DNA from: Tolypothrix sp. PCC 7712
GTDB taxonomy: Bacteria; Cyanobacteriota; Cyanobacteriia; Cyanobacteriales; Nostocaceae
Assembly: GCF_025860405.1 (NCBI RefSeq)
Contig: NZ_CP063785.1
Coordinates: 3,658,001 to 3,722,000 of the forward strand
Length of the DNA: 64,000 bases
Direction of reading: 5' to 3'
Of the stretch, positions 25,959 to 35,673 are shown in pieces. Within the stretch, counting starts at the first letter, position 1, and each line of letters begins with the position of its first letter. The notes under the pieces were generated by a model, which was not told the DNA's origin, did not search any database, and saw only the letters and a program-made list of their open reading frames with translations. Both the position numbers and the translations under genes were made by a program.

Positions 25959-26558
25959 TTAAATTTTAAACACTAAGTAGATCAGGTAAAAATAAGTTTC
26001 TCGTATCAGAAATTGCATCTGACTAGAAAAACTGCGGTAGCGAGTTGTAGGTGTAGGTGATGGATCAGCATTCATGCCTAAATTACGTGCCATAATTACT
26101 GCACGCTTCATGTGCAATGGATCGCTGACAATCAGAAACTTATTTAATTGATGATTAGCTGCTACTAACTGAGCATTTTTGAGATTTTGGTAAGTTGTTC
26201 TAGATTCGGTTTCTGTCAGGATATCATTGATTTTTACTTGCCTGGCTAAAGCATAGTTTTTGCCCACTATAGCTTCAGCTAGTTCATTATTTTCACCAAC
26301 TCCACCAGTAAAAATTAACTTGCTAACATCCTGATTTTTATACAAATTAATTGCATGATTAATGCGTTCTCGAAAAACTGGTGAGGGTTCTTTTCCCCAA
26401 ACTGCTGCACCTAAAACAATGGCTGCTTCTGCTTTTGTATCAGTAATTTTATTACCGTACAAATAAATACTTATGGCTGTAGATGTTATTACTATTAATA
26501 CGGCAGATAATAGACTGAGTAAAATTAGCTTCACCCATCGAGTTTTGACTTTTGGCAT
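25959..26558 (-). CDS. YdcF/SanA/ElyC-family (DUF218) membrane protein
   Basis: An envelope protein of the DUF218 family, proposed in enterobacteria to act in cell-envelope metabolism or vancomycin sensitivity. A single N-terminal anchor (LILLSLLSAVLIVITSTAIS) is followed by the domain AAIVLGAAVWGKEPSPVFRE, with LIFTGGVGENN, ESRTTYQNLKNA and KFLIVSDPLHMKRA, which are the usual family blocks. The open frame reaches back to 26615, but those 19 codons are repeat DNA (CCAAATCACAAACACCAA), so ATG 26558 is chosen. It is co-directional with the VOC gene upstream, separated by heptamer repeats at about 26595-26640. Confidence 0.78.
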   Translation of the reverse strand: MPKVKTRWVKLILLSLLSAVLIVITSTAISIYLYGNKITDTKAEAAIVLGAAVWGKEPSPVFRERINHAINLYKNQDVSKLIFTGGVGENNELAEAIVGKNYALARQVKINDILTETESRTTYQNLKNAQLVAANHQLNKFLIVSDPLHMKRAVIMARNLGMNADPSPTPTTRYRSFSSQMQFLIRETYFYLIYLVFKI

Positions 26559-26643
26559 TTTATATTTGGTGTTTGTGATTTGGTATTCGGTGTGAGGAAT
26601 TTTCCCAATTACCAATTACCCATTACCAATTACCAATTCCCGA

Positions 26644-27672
26644 TCAAATTTCTACCAAAGTCCAAAAGTACCCATCGGGTGCAGTGAACGAGAAACTCAT
26701 CTCGCCAAATTCGTTGGTAACGATGTTAGTGACATTTTGGGCTGAACTTTCACGGATGCGATCGCAATATGCCTGTATTCCCCGCACTCGATAGGTATAT
26801 AATGACATTCCTAAACTACCTGGTTTTGCTGCTTCAAACCGCGATTCTAACTTGATGGACTCCGGAAACCTTGTAATGAACAGCCTACCACTGCGTGCAG
26901 TCAGGAAGTCAGACGCAGAGGAACGCGGATCGTCAAAGGCGGTAATAATAAATTTCTCACCAGGGTTGAGATCAAAAAAATCTTGACCTGCGGGTGAAAG
27001 TTCGTACCTAGTCTCGACATCATCACGTACTCGCAGCAAACCCAACACGTCTTCGTAAAACTTGAGGATTTCTTTGCTATCATCCTGAACAATTAATCCC
27101 ATGTGGGTAAATTGACTAGTCTTAAATGGGGCATTTGGATTAATTTGCCCGTAATTTGGTAGTGTATAGCCAAATCTTTGAAATAAAACTTGTCTAGTTA
27201 AGGGTTGCAATAACAACATTTCTCGCACCCCAACAGCCGGATCGATAAAAGGACGGCTTATTTTATCTTTGTTGTAGATAATATCCCAGTAAAGATTGCT
27301 GAATCTAATATCCCAACCTGCAGCTTTTACTTGCTCTGCATGATTTAAGATACTTAAGCCATCAGCAGTTAAGGTAGTAGCCCAACGATTTCCCTTAACT
27401 TTCATTGAACTTATTCCCAAACCCTGATTAGTCGGATTTTGCCAAACCATCAACCGGATTAATCCATGATCCGCTTCTTGATGATGAAGACGAATTGATT
27501 TTAACGCTGAATTTACACTATATAGTTGTTGAGCAATATCTGCAGATAATTCACCAACTTGACCTATACGATAACCAAACTGTTCCCAATATTGAATCGC
27601 AGCAATTGCTTCGGGAACTCCAATGCATACTTCATAAATGCCTTCAATTGTATGCTGTTCAGCCTGATTCAT
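26644..27672 (-). CDS. VOC (glyoxalase/dioxygenase) superfamily protein, two domains
   Basis: A 342-residue protein with two vicinal-oxygen-chelate halves, about 8-160 and 185-342. The second begins QFTHMGLIVQDDSKEILKFY, with EDVLGL, and ends VTNEFGEMSFSFTAPDGYFW; the His and the Glu there are likely metal ligands. The first half (GIYEVCIGVPEAIAAIQYWE) is more degenerate. VOC proteins include lyases, dioxygenases and isomerases, and the substrate here cannot be told. ATG 27672 gives a full first domain. Confidence 0.7.
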   Translation of the reverse strand: MNQAEQHTIEGIYEVCIGVPEAIAAIQYWEQFGYRIGQVGELSADIAQQLYSVNSALKSIRLHHQEADHGLIRLMVWQNPTNQGLGISSMKVKGNRWATTLTADGLSILNHAEQVKAAGWDIRFSNLYWDIIYNKDKISRPFIDPAVGVREMLLLQPLTRQVLFQRFGYTLPNYGQINPNAPFKTSQFTHMGLIVQDDSKEILKFYEDVLGLLRVRDDVETRYELSPAGQDFFDLNPGEKFIITAFDDPRSSASDFLTARSGRLFITRFPESIKLESRFEAAKPGSLGMSLYTYRVRGIQAYCDRIRESSAQNVTNIVTNEFGEMSFSFTAPDGYFWTLVEI

Positions 27673-27786
27673 AATGATTTTGAATCTTATATTTTGATTG
27701 GTTTGTTGACTTATTTAGGAAGATACTAATTTGGCAATGATTAACTTTACAAAGATTTCCAGGAAATCCAAATTATCAAATTTTAG

Positions 27787-27867
27787 CCTCGGGTGTGTTG
27801 TCGCGCAGTGCAACGCACCAGCGCATAATCAACAGGGTGCGTTAGCCTACGGCATAACACACCCTAC
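27787..27867. repeat. Interspersed inverted repeat (GGTGTGTT...AACACACC type)
   Basis: CGGGTGTGTTGTCGCGCAGT and a later GGGTGCGTTAGCCTACGGCA with ATAACACACCCT form an imperfect palindrome of about 80 bases in the spacer after the monooxygenase. Similar CGTTA...TAACG elements occur at 23876 and 30222. Confidence 0.55.
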
Positions 27868-27978
27868 CTCAAATGTATATTTTTAATATACATTGAACTA
27901 TTATTTCTGTGTGATAAAATTCTTCTCCCCCTTTTCCCTTGCTTATACAGCAACACAATACCTTTGTAATTGATTTTA

Positions 27979-29343
27979 TTAACAACTAAGCTTTTCGGTG
28001 CTTTGTGCGGCAGGTAGCGGTTGATTACGAAAATTGGGATATTTGCTATCAACTTGATGAGCTTTTTTAACTATCCAATTAAATAACCAACTAACGAACT
28101 TTACTTGCCTAAAAATGTGCTGTGGATCTGCCAGGTGAGTAGTTGGTAATTTTTGACCCATTTCTTTGAGAACCAAACCAATAGGCACATTTATTTCATC
28201 TTGAAGTTTGAGAAAACCCATGAATAAGGAATTGCTAGCCGAAATCAGCGAACCTACTCCACCTCTTGCTTGTCCCCAACCAATTACATACAGCCCTTTA
28301 TAATCTGAGAAAAACGAGCCGCCATAACATTGCACTGTTGCACCTTTCACACGCTGAAGTTCTAAGGGTAGAAAGGGATAAGCAACATAATACCCAGTGG
28401 CACAAATTATTAAGTCAAATGCTTCGCGGCTACCATCAACAAATTCCACTTCCCAACCATCTAAACGCCGCACCGCAGGTTTGGGGGTAATTCTGCCATG
28501 TTTGATGTAATATGGTACTTCGTTATTCAAAGTTGGGTGTTTGGCAAAAATTTGATAATTGGGTTGAGGTAAACCATAACTTTGATGCTTACCAAAGGTT
28601 AGGCGGATAATTGCATAAGCTAAAAGCCGTTGTAACCATTCTGGCATCCACCATTTCATCAGTTCGGCGGTTGGTACTCCCGCAAAAGACTTGGGAATAA
28701 ACCACACCGATTCACGCATACTTAAAACAGATTTAGCACCAACCCGCGCTGCTTCTGCGGCGACATCGCAAGCTGAATTTCCGCCACCAATTACCAGAAC
28801 CCGTTTACCTGTCAGTTGTTTTGGGTGTTTGTAATCTTTGGAGTGAATAATTTCTCCGTTAAATTCGCCTTGAAATTGCGGAAAACGCTTGCACCAGTGA
28901 TGACCATTACAAATCAACACTCCTTTGTAAATTCGCTGTTCTCCATTAGCGAAGGAAACTTCCCAGAGATTGTTTTCAATTGGTCGCACATAACTAACTG
29001 TGCAATTCAGTTCAATATGCTCCCGTAAATTAAAATGATCAGCAAAGGTGTTTAAATAATCCCGCATATTTTGAGCGCTAGGAAAATCGGGATAATGATC
29101 TGGCATAGGGAAGTGTGTAAATTCGGTAATCTTGCGTGACGAAATGATATGTGCAGTTTCGTAAACGCCGTGATACCAATTACCACCAATATCATCGCTA
29201 GCATCAACTTGATCGTAAGGAATATGAGCCGATTTGAGCATTTCCGCCATACCCAATCCGACAAAACCAGCCCCAATAATTAGATGTTTTTCTTTAGTCT
29301 CAACTAGGTTTTGAGTTGGACTGAAATTACTGACGTTGAGCAA
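27979..29343 (-). CDS. Flavin-containing monooxygenase-like NAD(P)H oxidoreductase
   Basis: A 454-residue FAD/NADPH enzyme. The FAD motif is IIGAGFVGLGMAEML near residue 22. An FMO-type fingerprint follows in FQGEFNGEIIHSKDYKHP, next to the NADPH motif VLVIGGGNSACDVAAEAA. ICATGYYVAYPFL is the usual ATG motif. The enzyme probably hydroxylates a lipophilic or heteroatom substrate, or acts as a Baeyer-Villiger-type oxidant; the substrate is unknown. The start is TTG 29343 with AGGAGG 7 bases upstream, inside the end of the SDR gene, which it overlaps by 17 bases, so the two are translated together and probably act on one pathway. Confidence 0.85.
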   Translation of the reverse strand: MLNVSNFSPTQNLVETKEKHLIIGAGFVGLGMAEMLKSAHIPYDQVDASDDIGGNWYHGVYETAHIISSRKITEFTHFPMPDHYPDFPSAQNMRDYLNTFADHFNLREHIELNCTVSYVRPIENNLWEVSFANGEQRIYKGVLICNGHHWCKRFPQFQGEFNGEIIHSKDYKHPKQLTGKRVLVIGGGNSACDVAAEAARVGAKSVLSMRESVWFIPKSFAGVPTAELMKWWMPEWLQRLLAYAIIRLTFGKHQSYGLPQPNYQIFAKHPTLNNEVPYYIKHGRITPKPAVRRLDGWEVEFVDGSREAFDLIICATGYYVAYPFLPLELQRVKGATVQCYGGSFFSDYKGLYVIGWGQARGGVGSLISASNSLFMGFLKLQDEINVPIGLVLKEMGQKLPTTHLADPQHIFRQVKFVSWLFNWIVKKAHQVDSKYPNFRNQPLPAAQSTEKLSC

Positions 29344-30154
29344 CTTTCAACCTCCTGGTAAATACATGACTAATCCAGTCCAGTAGTAGCGGTGAATATC
29401 TTTTGAGCAGATGGACGCTTTTAGCTGTGGGATCGGGAAATACGTGCAGTTTATCGTTAACAATTCCTTGAATAGTGGCACGCATTACGTCTACTGGATC
29501 AGTGGCCAAGCTTTCTGGAAAGCCTTGTTCTATCAGCTTACTTAAAGTACCAAAGCTTTGCGATCGCAAAATCGGAGTACGACTAAAGAAGGGATAAACA
29601 GCTGTAACTTTGACTTGATGTTCTTTGACTTCATTGAATAGCCCTTCGCTAAACCCTCGTAAGCCGAATTTACTAGCTGCATAATGAGCCATTCCTGCGG
29701 TAGCTGACCAGCCTGCTAGGGAAGAAATATTCACGATATGACCTTTTTTACGAGCAATCATATCAGCAGCAAATAGGGAACTTAAACGCATGGGTGCTAA
29801 TAAGTTTACCTGCATTAGTTGCTCCCATATTTCGCTAGGAACTTCATCCATGCGACCGAAAAGTCCTATCCCTGCGTTATTGATTAATATATCCACTGGG
29901 ATATCAAGTTTTTTAACTTGCTGATAAAGGTTTTCGCTTCCCTCGCGAGTAGCTAAATCTACAGCTAGACAAGCAATCACCTCTCCAGTAGAAATTTCAC
30001 TTTGAATTGCTTCGACTTTTTGATGCAAAATTGCTGCATCCAAATCCGTTAAAATCAGTCGGCTACCAGCCTTTAATAATTGTCTGGTTAATTCCTGTCC
30101 AAATCCGCCAGATGCACCAGTAATTAGTACAACAGCTTTATATAACTGCGTCAC
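29327..30154 (-). CDS. Short-chain dehydrogenase/reductase
   Basis: A classical SDR of about 275 residues. The cofactor motif is LITGASGGFGQELTRQLL; NNAGIGLFG and the catalytic Ser...YAASKFG (Tyr-x-x-x-Lys) are all present (NISSLAGWSATAGMAHYAAS). An Asp at the end of beta strand 2 (LILTDLDAA) suggests NAD(H) preference. GTG 30154 has GGAG about 8 bases upstream and is preferred to a TTG at 30175 that lies in repeat-like DNA. It overlaps the flavin monooxygenase downstream; a ketone/alcohol substrate shared by the pair is a reasonable guess. Confidence 0.85.
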   Translation of the reverse strand: MTQLYKAVVLITGASGGFGQELTRQLLKAGSRLILTDLDAAILHQKVEAIQSEISTGEVIACLAVDLATREGSENLYQQVKKLDIPVDILINNAGIGLFGRMDEVPSEIWEQLMQVNLLAPMRLSSLFAADMIARKKGHIVNISSLAGWSATAGMAHYAASKFGLRGFSEGLFNEVKEHQVKVTAVYPFFSRTPILRSQSFGTLSKLIEQGFPESLATDPVDVMRATIQGIVNDKLHVFPDPTAKSVHLLKRYSPLLLDWISHVFTRRLKVAQRQ

Positions 30155-30221
30155 GTCGCTTTGCTCCGAATTCAAAATTCAAAATTAAAGACCCCACGAA
30201 TAAATCTGGTGGCTTGAATAA

Positions 30222-30247
30222 GATGCGTTACGCTGCGCTAACGCATC
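30222..30247. repeat. Palindrome GATGCGTTA...TAACGCATC
   Basis: A second copy of the palindrome seen at 23876-23902, here with the loop CGCTGCGC, upstream of the SDR gene. It is an interspersed repeat. Confidence 0.55.
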
Positions 30248-30323
30248 CTACATTAAAAATCAAATAAATAGTTTTATATAATTTGTTCACCAACAAAAGA
30301 GGGTTGTAACATTAACCTATTGG

Positions 30324-30773
30324 TTATTTGTCTTCGCTACGATACCAGCCAGCAGGAATGACTTCAAAATCCCAGATATCTTGAAAGACATATATTCTGT
30401 CTAACATTTCTGATGGCGCAATTGCATTTTGATTTCCTTCTTTCCAATCTTTTCGATCCACAGTTCCCATCACCATATAATCATTGCCTATAATTTTCGG
30501 GTTGGATTGGATAAAACCCGCAGTCATTAATGATTCGAGTTCCTGCTTTTTGGCAATAATCAGGTCACATCTTTCACAATATTTGCATTGCTTATTTAAG
30601 ATAAAAAGCTGTTGCGGTTGAATGTGAATAACTAAAGGAAATTTACGAACTTTGGTTTTAGTATCACATTTTGGGCATTTAGTAAATGCACAATCAGAAT
30701 AGGTATTCAGGAAAAACTTATGGCGTTCTTTCCACTTGCGATTTGCTATTGTTGGGGAACTTTTTTTAGGCAT
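30324..30773 (-). CDS. Zinc-ribbon-like protein, unknown
   Basis: A 149-residue basic protein. Two Cys pairs look like a zinc site: TKCPKCDTKTKV (about 33-36) and QCKYCERCDL (about 63-69). A basic N-terminus (MPKKSSPTIANRKWKERHKF) precedes them. The C-terminal half is neutral, with aromatic residues (DIWDFEVIPAGWYRSED). No enzyme motif is visible. It could bind nucleic acid or simply be a structural zinc protein. The gene stands between the SDR and the CHASE2 kinase on the same strand. Confidence 0.6.
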   Translation of the reverse strand: MPKKSSPTIANRKWKERHKFFLNTYSDCAFTKCPKCDTKTKVRKFPLVIHIQPQQLFILNKQCKYCERCDLIIAKKQELESLMTAGFIQSNPKIIGNDYMVMGTVDRKDWKEGNQNAIAPSEMLDRIYVFQDIWDFEVIPAGWYRSEDK

Positions 30774-30832
30774 GGTTGTTGCTTAACTTGTTGTTTAAAA
30801 AATTTAAGTTAATTAACATTTGGGCTGAAAAT

Positions 30833-33040
30833 TTACTTTCCCAGCGACTTTAAATCTTGAATTACGTCAATTGCCGATTGATAGCGATCGCTAAAATGAT
30901 AACGCACCATCCTATCTAAAATTTCTGCTAATTCCTCGCTAACTTGAGCGTAAGAACGCCAGATAATATTTCCTGTGTCGGGATCGGGATGCAGTTCCTG
31001 TGGTTGTATCCCCGTCAAAGCTTGAATTCCAATCATCCCCAAAGCGTAAATATCACTGCATAATCGTGGATGACCTGCAAATTGTTCGGGCGGTGCGTAA
31101 CCCCGGGTGCCAATGGCTACTGTAGCTAATTCTGTTTGTTCGCTATTGGGGGGTTGCATTAATTTAACTGCACCAAAGTCAATCAATACTAATCGGCGAT
31201 CGTCAGCAGATCTAATAATATTATGGGGTTTAATATCTCGATGAATTACCCGATGCTCGTGGACAAATTCTAAAACTTCTAAAACACCTTTGAGCATATC
31301 GATAACTCCAGATTCATGCTTTACACCCTGTATAGGTGGTAATTCTTCATGTAAAGTATGCCCAGGAATGTATTGTTCAACTAAATAGAATTCTTGATTT
31401 TCTTCAAAATAAGCTAGTAATTCTGGTATCTGCTGATGCTTACCTAAAGCAGCTAAAATTTCTGCTTCACTATTAAATAATCTGCGAGCAACTTCTAAAA
31501 ATTTAGTATCCCGACGCGCTGGCATTAACTGTTTCACTACACAAGTAGGATGACCAGGACGTTGAGTATCATGTGCTAAATAAGAACAACCGAAGCCCCC
31601 AGAACCGAGAATTTTGGCGATTTGATAACGCCCACCCAAAAGAAAATCACCCGTTATTTTTGGTTTTAAAATTTCGGGGGCTTGGTGATAGTGTTTGTCT
31701 TGAATTAACTTGTCTGCTTTAGTTTCTTGTAAGAGGATATCTAACTGTTCAATTACCTCTTTTTGCTTTTCAACTTGCAGAATAATTAAGCGAGTTTGCT
31801 GTTGAGTCTGGTATGTAGTGTAAGTCATAACACTCATACCAGTAATGATCAAAGTTAGGGCAGGTGGGACGAGCGGAACCCATCCAGAAAAGAGAAACAA
31901 ACCAAAGCAGATGCCCACCAACCCAATTAATGTTATACCACCAATGGTCACCAATAATAAAGGATGTCGCAGTCGCCATGCTACTGTTCCTCCTACTAAT
32001 GACCAAGCCCATATCCACAGGATTTCCGCCCAGTTCGGCCAGTCCCAAATCAAGGATTTCCCATCCAGTACAGTGCTGATGATTTGACTGGCTATTTGTG
32101 CTTGAATGAATACCGCAGCCATTCTCGCAGGTTCTTCTGGGGCTGCGCTATAGGGTGTGTAATAACCAGGATGAACAGTTGCAGCATCAGTACCAATGAT
32201 GACTAAACGGTCTTTAATTTGTTCTGGTTTAATTTGATTTTTCAGAACTGCTGTTAAACTAACTTCCTCAGCAAAATTATCTGGCTGACGGTAATTTAAC
32301 AGTATTTGGTAGCCTTGGGCATCCAAGTTTTCATAGCCACCAAAATTACTAGTCAATATGGGAATCATCGTTTTCCCAATCGAGAGATGTTGCTGATCGG
32401 GAAAATCTAATTCCAGTCCTGCTTTCTCTAGGTAACTAATTGCAGCTAAAGCCGCAAAGGAAAAATCTGTTTTACATTTTTTATCTGCAGAGTGAGAAAA
32501 TAACAATGCTCGCCGGACAATTTGATCGTTTTCATTGTCAGGAATTAAATCGTTAAAGCCGAGATTATCTATAGATAAATTAGCTGGTGGTGGAATTTCT
32601 GGTCTACCTATAGTACTTTTAGCGCAAGTAGCAATGATATTTTGGGGATTTGCAAGTCCCGCAGTTAAATTTTTTTGCTCTGGTCGATATACATTTAAAG
32701 CAATGACACGAGGTTGATAAGACTCTAATTTTTGTAACAGTTGATTGACAGTCTTATCTGATAATGGCCACTGATAACGCGCTAGATCCTGTTGCGTAAT
32801 GGTGACTAATAAAATGCGATTGTCACGCGGTTTTGTAGGGCGCGATCGCAACATCTGATCGTAAGCTTTTAACTCCCAAGACTGCAACCATTTGAGTTCT
32901 CTTACTCCCCAGACTAAAGCAGTGACTCCAAAACTACTAGACAGGACAATTTTCAGCCACTTCTTGCTGGAGTAAGTGTCACGGGTAATTTTATCTTTGG
33001 TCAACGCCGTTTGGAGTTTTTGTAAGATACCGCTAATCAC
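30833..33040 (-). CDS. CHASE2-domain serine/threonine protein kinase
   Basis: A membrane receptor kinase of 735 residues. A membrane segment near 28-46 precedes an extracytoplasmic CHASE2 sensor domain (about 50-335, with DNRILLVTITQQDLARYQWP and DRLVIIGTDAA). Membrane helices (about 345-410) and a short coiled coil lead to a cytoplasmic Hanks-type kinase (about 467-735): GSGGFGCSYLA loop, VVKQLMP Lys, VIHRDIKPHN (about 597), LIDFGAVKL and GTRGYAPPEQ. All catalytic residues are present. The ligand is unknown. The kinase domain is close in type to that of the SH3b kinase at 47222-49150. Confidence 0.92.
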   Translation of the reverse strand: MISGILQKLQTALTKDKITRDTYSSKKWLKIVLSSSFGVTALVWGVRELKWLQSWELKAYDQMLRSRPTKPRDNRILLVTITQQDLARYQWPLSDKTVNQLLQKLESYQPRVIALNVYRPEQKNLTAGLANPQNIIATCAKSTIGRPEIPPPANLSIDNLGFNDLIPDNENDQIVRRALLFSHSADKKCKTDFSFAALAAISYLEKAGLELDFPDQQHLSIGKTMIPILTSNFGGYENLDAQGYQILLNYRQPDNFAEEVSLTAVLKNQIKPEQIKDRLVIIGTDAATVHPGYYTPYSAAPEEPARMAAVFIQAQIASQIISTVLDGKSLIWDWPNWAEILWIWAWSLVGGTVAWRLRHPLLLVTIGGITLIGLVGICFGLFLFSGWVPLVPPALTLIITGMSVMTYTTYQTQQQTRLIILQVEKQKEVIEQLDILLQETKADKLIQDKHYHQAPEILKPKITGDFLLGGRYQIAKILGSGGFGCSYLAHDTQRPGHPTCVVKQLMPARRDTKFLEVARRLFNSEAEILAALGKHQQIPELLAYFEENQEFYLVEQYIPGHTLHEELPPIQGVKHESGVIDMLKGVLEVLEFVHEHRVIHRDIKPHNIIRSADDRRLVLIDFGAVKLMQPPNSEQTELATVAIGTRGYAPPEQFAGHPRLCSDIYALGMIGIQALTGIQPQELHPDPDTGNIIWRSYAQVSEELAEILDRMVRYHFSDRYQSAIDVIQDLKSLGK

Positions 33041-33180
33041 AGAGTTGAGGCAATAGCCCGAATGTGGTAGATGTTACAGTCCTGAGACTTCAGATTATAG
33101 GCTTTTGCTGAATCAGCTTTCACCAATACTCTATTTTATTTAGCAATTGGTGTTAAGTGTTAGGTGTTTTTAATTAGGTA

Positions 33181-33471
33181 TTAGTTATTTCTCTTTGTCT
33201 CCTCCTGATCCACCTTGTCCCCAGTCCCCAGTACCCAGTCCCCAGTCCCCAATACAGGCACAGATGTAGAATCTAACTGTGATACTTCAGGCGATCGCTC
33301 AATGGTTGCATCATTAAAATAAGAACCCACAATCTTGTCGTAGTTAGAAGCAACGGCTAAAAACGCGCCACCTAAAATATAAATCGGTAATGGCAGGCTA
33401 AATTCCTGCACCCAGTCAAATAGTTCCGCCAAAGCAAACAATACAAAAAAGCAAGCAAGCCAAATCCTCAT
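33181..33471 (-). CDS. Small membrane protein with a repeat-derived tail
   Basis: A 96-residue protein with two hydrophobic helices (LACFFVLFALAELFDWV and LPIYILGGAFLAVASNY). The C-terminal VPVLGTGDWVLGTGDKVDQE is a translation of the minisatellite CCCAGTCCCCAGT, so the repeat has been read through and the natural end may be shorter. The function is unknown. It is on the same strand as the CHASE2 kinase, about 140 bases upstream. Confidence 0.55.
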   Translation of the reverse strand: MRIWLACFFVLFALAELFDWVQEFSLPLPIYILGGAFLAVASNYDKIVGSYFNDATIERSPEVSQLDSTSVPVLGTGDWVLGTGDKVDQEETKRNN

Positions 33472-34746
33472 TTTTTTCTCTCCCGCGTGCTGGCAACTCT
33501 AATCATAGAGTAGACAGCTTGCATGATACTTGGGGTTAATCTGAAGATATCTGTTGCTGTCTTCTATTCAATAGCCTTTATTACCACTAATGTATTTTAT
33601 GTTGCAAGGGTTAGTACTTCATCATCAGTTGAAGTGGCACTAGTGAAGTATCAATCTTTGCTGTATTGAAATTTAAATTTTGATCAGCTACTTGAGAACG
33701 GATACTTGAGTGCAAATAACCCACTCACTCACATAAGTGTTCTTTCTTTGACATGAAGCTCATTCATATTGTTAACCAGCAAAGCCAAGGCGTAAATTAG
33801 AATTCATCAGATGATCCCGCATTTGCACAACGATCAAGACCAGTAAATACAGTTAATAGCTAGCGAACTGAGCAATATTATCAGGTTTTCTATACAATAA
33901 CTATAAACCGATCAAAACTGTCATTAGTCGTGTTTTCTCTGCTATCTCGACTAACAGCACTGTAGTGCTTGTTTCATATACGTACGTATGACACTTTTAC
34001 AAGTGGTTTATTGTGATCGGAATCAATGGCAACTTCTGGATTTTGGCATAGCAGTATATTATTGTTGTCATAGTGTTGCAGCTAAAAAGGCAGCCCTTGT
34101 GTTTAACTTGGGTACGAATTTGTGAATATGCTTTTCTCGTCAAAATCAAAGCTGAAGACAAAGGAGTAGTAAAGTAATGTAAAGGGCGTAAGGAGCCATA
34201 AACCTTAGCTGAACAACAAAATATCTCTCGTCTTTAAGGAGAAATTATGCTCATATTTCTCTGTTTAAAGATTAGAGAATTGAGTGGTGCATGACCGACA
34301 CTTTATAGCATCAACCTACTTAAGGATGATGAAATAGAGTCTAATATATATAAATATTTTCTATCATTTGTAGATGATGTATGCAATTTAAGAGAAAAAT
34401 TTGCGTACAAAATTTTGTTGTGTAATTATGTCATCAACATTGGTGCAAAAATACTCAATAGTATTATCTAAGCTTATACATATAGTTCAAGGTTTATATT
34501 TGGAATTACTTAATCATGGTTAAATGATGAAGTAGTCAGAAAGTTCTGCTTTGGCCATACATTCTGATAATATGTCTGAACAACCAAGTAATTAAAGATT
34601 CTGTAAAGACACTAGTATTGAGTGCAATTTTGTGAAAGGCTAGAAAGCCTTGACTGTTTTATCAAATAAAAAATCAAACAAATGCGAGTTTTTAATTAAA
34701 AACTCTCAAATTTAAAAAAACTGCTGTTATCGATTGATGCCTTACA
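33472..34746. other. 1.27-kb AT-rich non-coding stretch upstream of the envelope operon
   Basis: No convincing gene is seen. Short frames (such as a 45-codon frame from 33989) lack coding character. The stretch ends in the start of the DUF11/SdrD-B gene and must contain the promoter of that large operon; I cannot place it. A long leader or a small RNA is possible. Confidence 0.4.
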
Positions 34747-35673
34747 ATGACATCTACCTTCTTATGGTTGAGGTCTAAGAGCCTCTTTTTTGCATTTTTT
34801 TCTTTAGGTTTACTTGCTGATGCAAGTATGCCTGTTAATGCTCAAGTATCTATCATTAGAAATACTGCTGGCGCGGGTGCAAATAATCTGCCAAGACGCA
34901 GTTCAAACGAAGTGAGATTAACAGCTTCGCAAGCTGCTTTAGAAATTATTAAAACAGGCGATCGCGCCGCCGCTGAACCAGGCGACACAGTCCTTTATCG
35001 ACTTGCTATTAGAAATACTGGTAGATCTGCTGCAAGAAATCTCACAATTACAGACAGGCTACCTTTAGGATTGCGATTTATTTCTAGATCGCTGCAAGGT
35101 TCAATTGCTGGAACATCGGTATCTGTAACCGCTAACACAGGTGCAAATCGTGCGGTAACTCTTACAGTCAACCCAGCCACAGAACTCCAACCCAACCAAA
35201 CTTTGAATGTAGTTTATGCCGTTGAAGTCACCCCAGATGCAATTCGGGGGACTGGGAGAAACTTAGCTCAAGCGCAAGCTGGAACTTTAACAAGTAATCA
35301 AGCCAGCCATGTGTTGCGAATTCGTCCAGGAATTATCTCTGATTGTGGCACCATCATTGGGCGTGTTTTTGTGGATAAAAACTTTGATGGCGAACAGCAA
35401 CCCAATGAACCTGGAGTTCCCAACGCCATAATTTATATGGATGATGGCAATCGCATTGTTACAGATGCCAATGGATTATTCTCCTTGGCAAATGTGATAT
35501 CGGGTTATCGGTCAGCAACGTTGGACTTGACTAGCTTACCAGGCTATGCACTGGCACCTAACAACTACTTCATCGAAAGAAATAGCCAGTCGCGAATGGT
35601 GAAATTAGCACCGAGTAGCTTGGTACGAGTCAATTTTGGCGTAACGCCTGCGTTTTCGGGGGGTAAGCGATGA
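34747..35673 (+). CDS. Secreted DUF11/SdrD B-like surface protein
   Basis: A 308-residue envelope protein. The signal peptide covers about residues 1-32 (SLFFAFFSLGLLADASMPVN, cut after AQ or NAQ). A DUF11 domain follows (about 50-190, EPGDTVLYRLAIRNTGRSAA and LTITDRLPLGLRFISRSLQG). The last third is an SdrD-B/CNA-B-like beta-sandwich (IIGRVFVDKNFDGEQQPNEP and VTDANGLFSLANV). Such domains form rigid stalks on surface proteins. Its stop overlaps the start of the next gene by ATGA, so it is co-translated with the large barrel protein, probably as a partner. Confidence 0.75.
   Translation: MTSTFLWLRSKSLFFAFFSLGLLADASMPVNAQVSIIRNTAGAGANNLPRRSSNEVRLTASQAALEIIKTGDRAAAEPGDTVLYRLAIRNTGRSAARNLTITDRLPLGLRFISRSLQGSIAGTSVSVTANTGANRAVTLTVNPATELQPNQTLNVVYAVEVTPDAIRGTGRNLAQAQAGTLTSNQASHVLRIRPGIISDCGTIIGRVFVDKNFDGEQQPNEPGVPNAIIYMDDGNRIVTDANGLFSLANVISGYRSATLDLTSLPGYALAPNNYFIERNSQSRMVKLAPSSLVRVNFGVTPAFSGGKR

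Noticed and set aside
33989-34126. 45-codon frame in the long spacer before the envelope cluster
   Set aside because: It has no ribosome binding site, a mixed composition and no recognisable feature.
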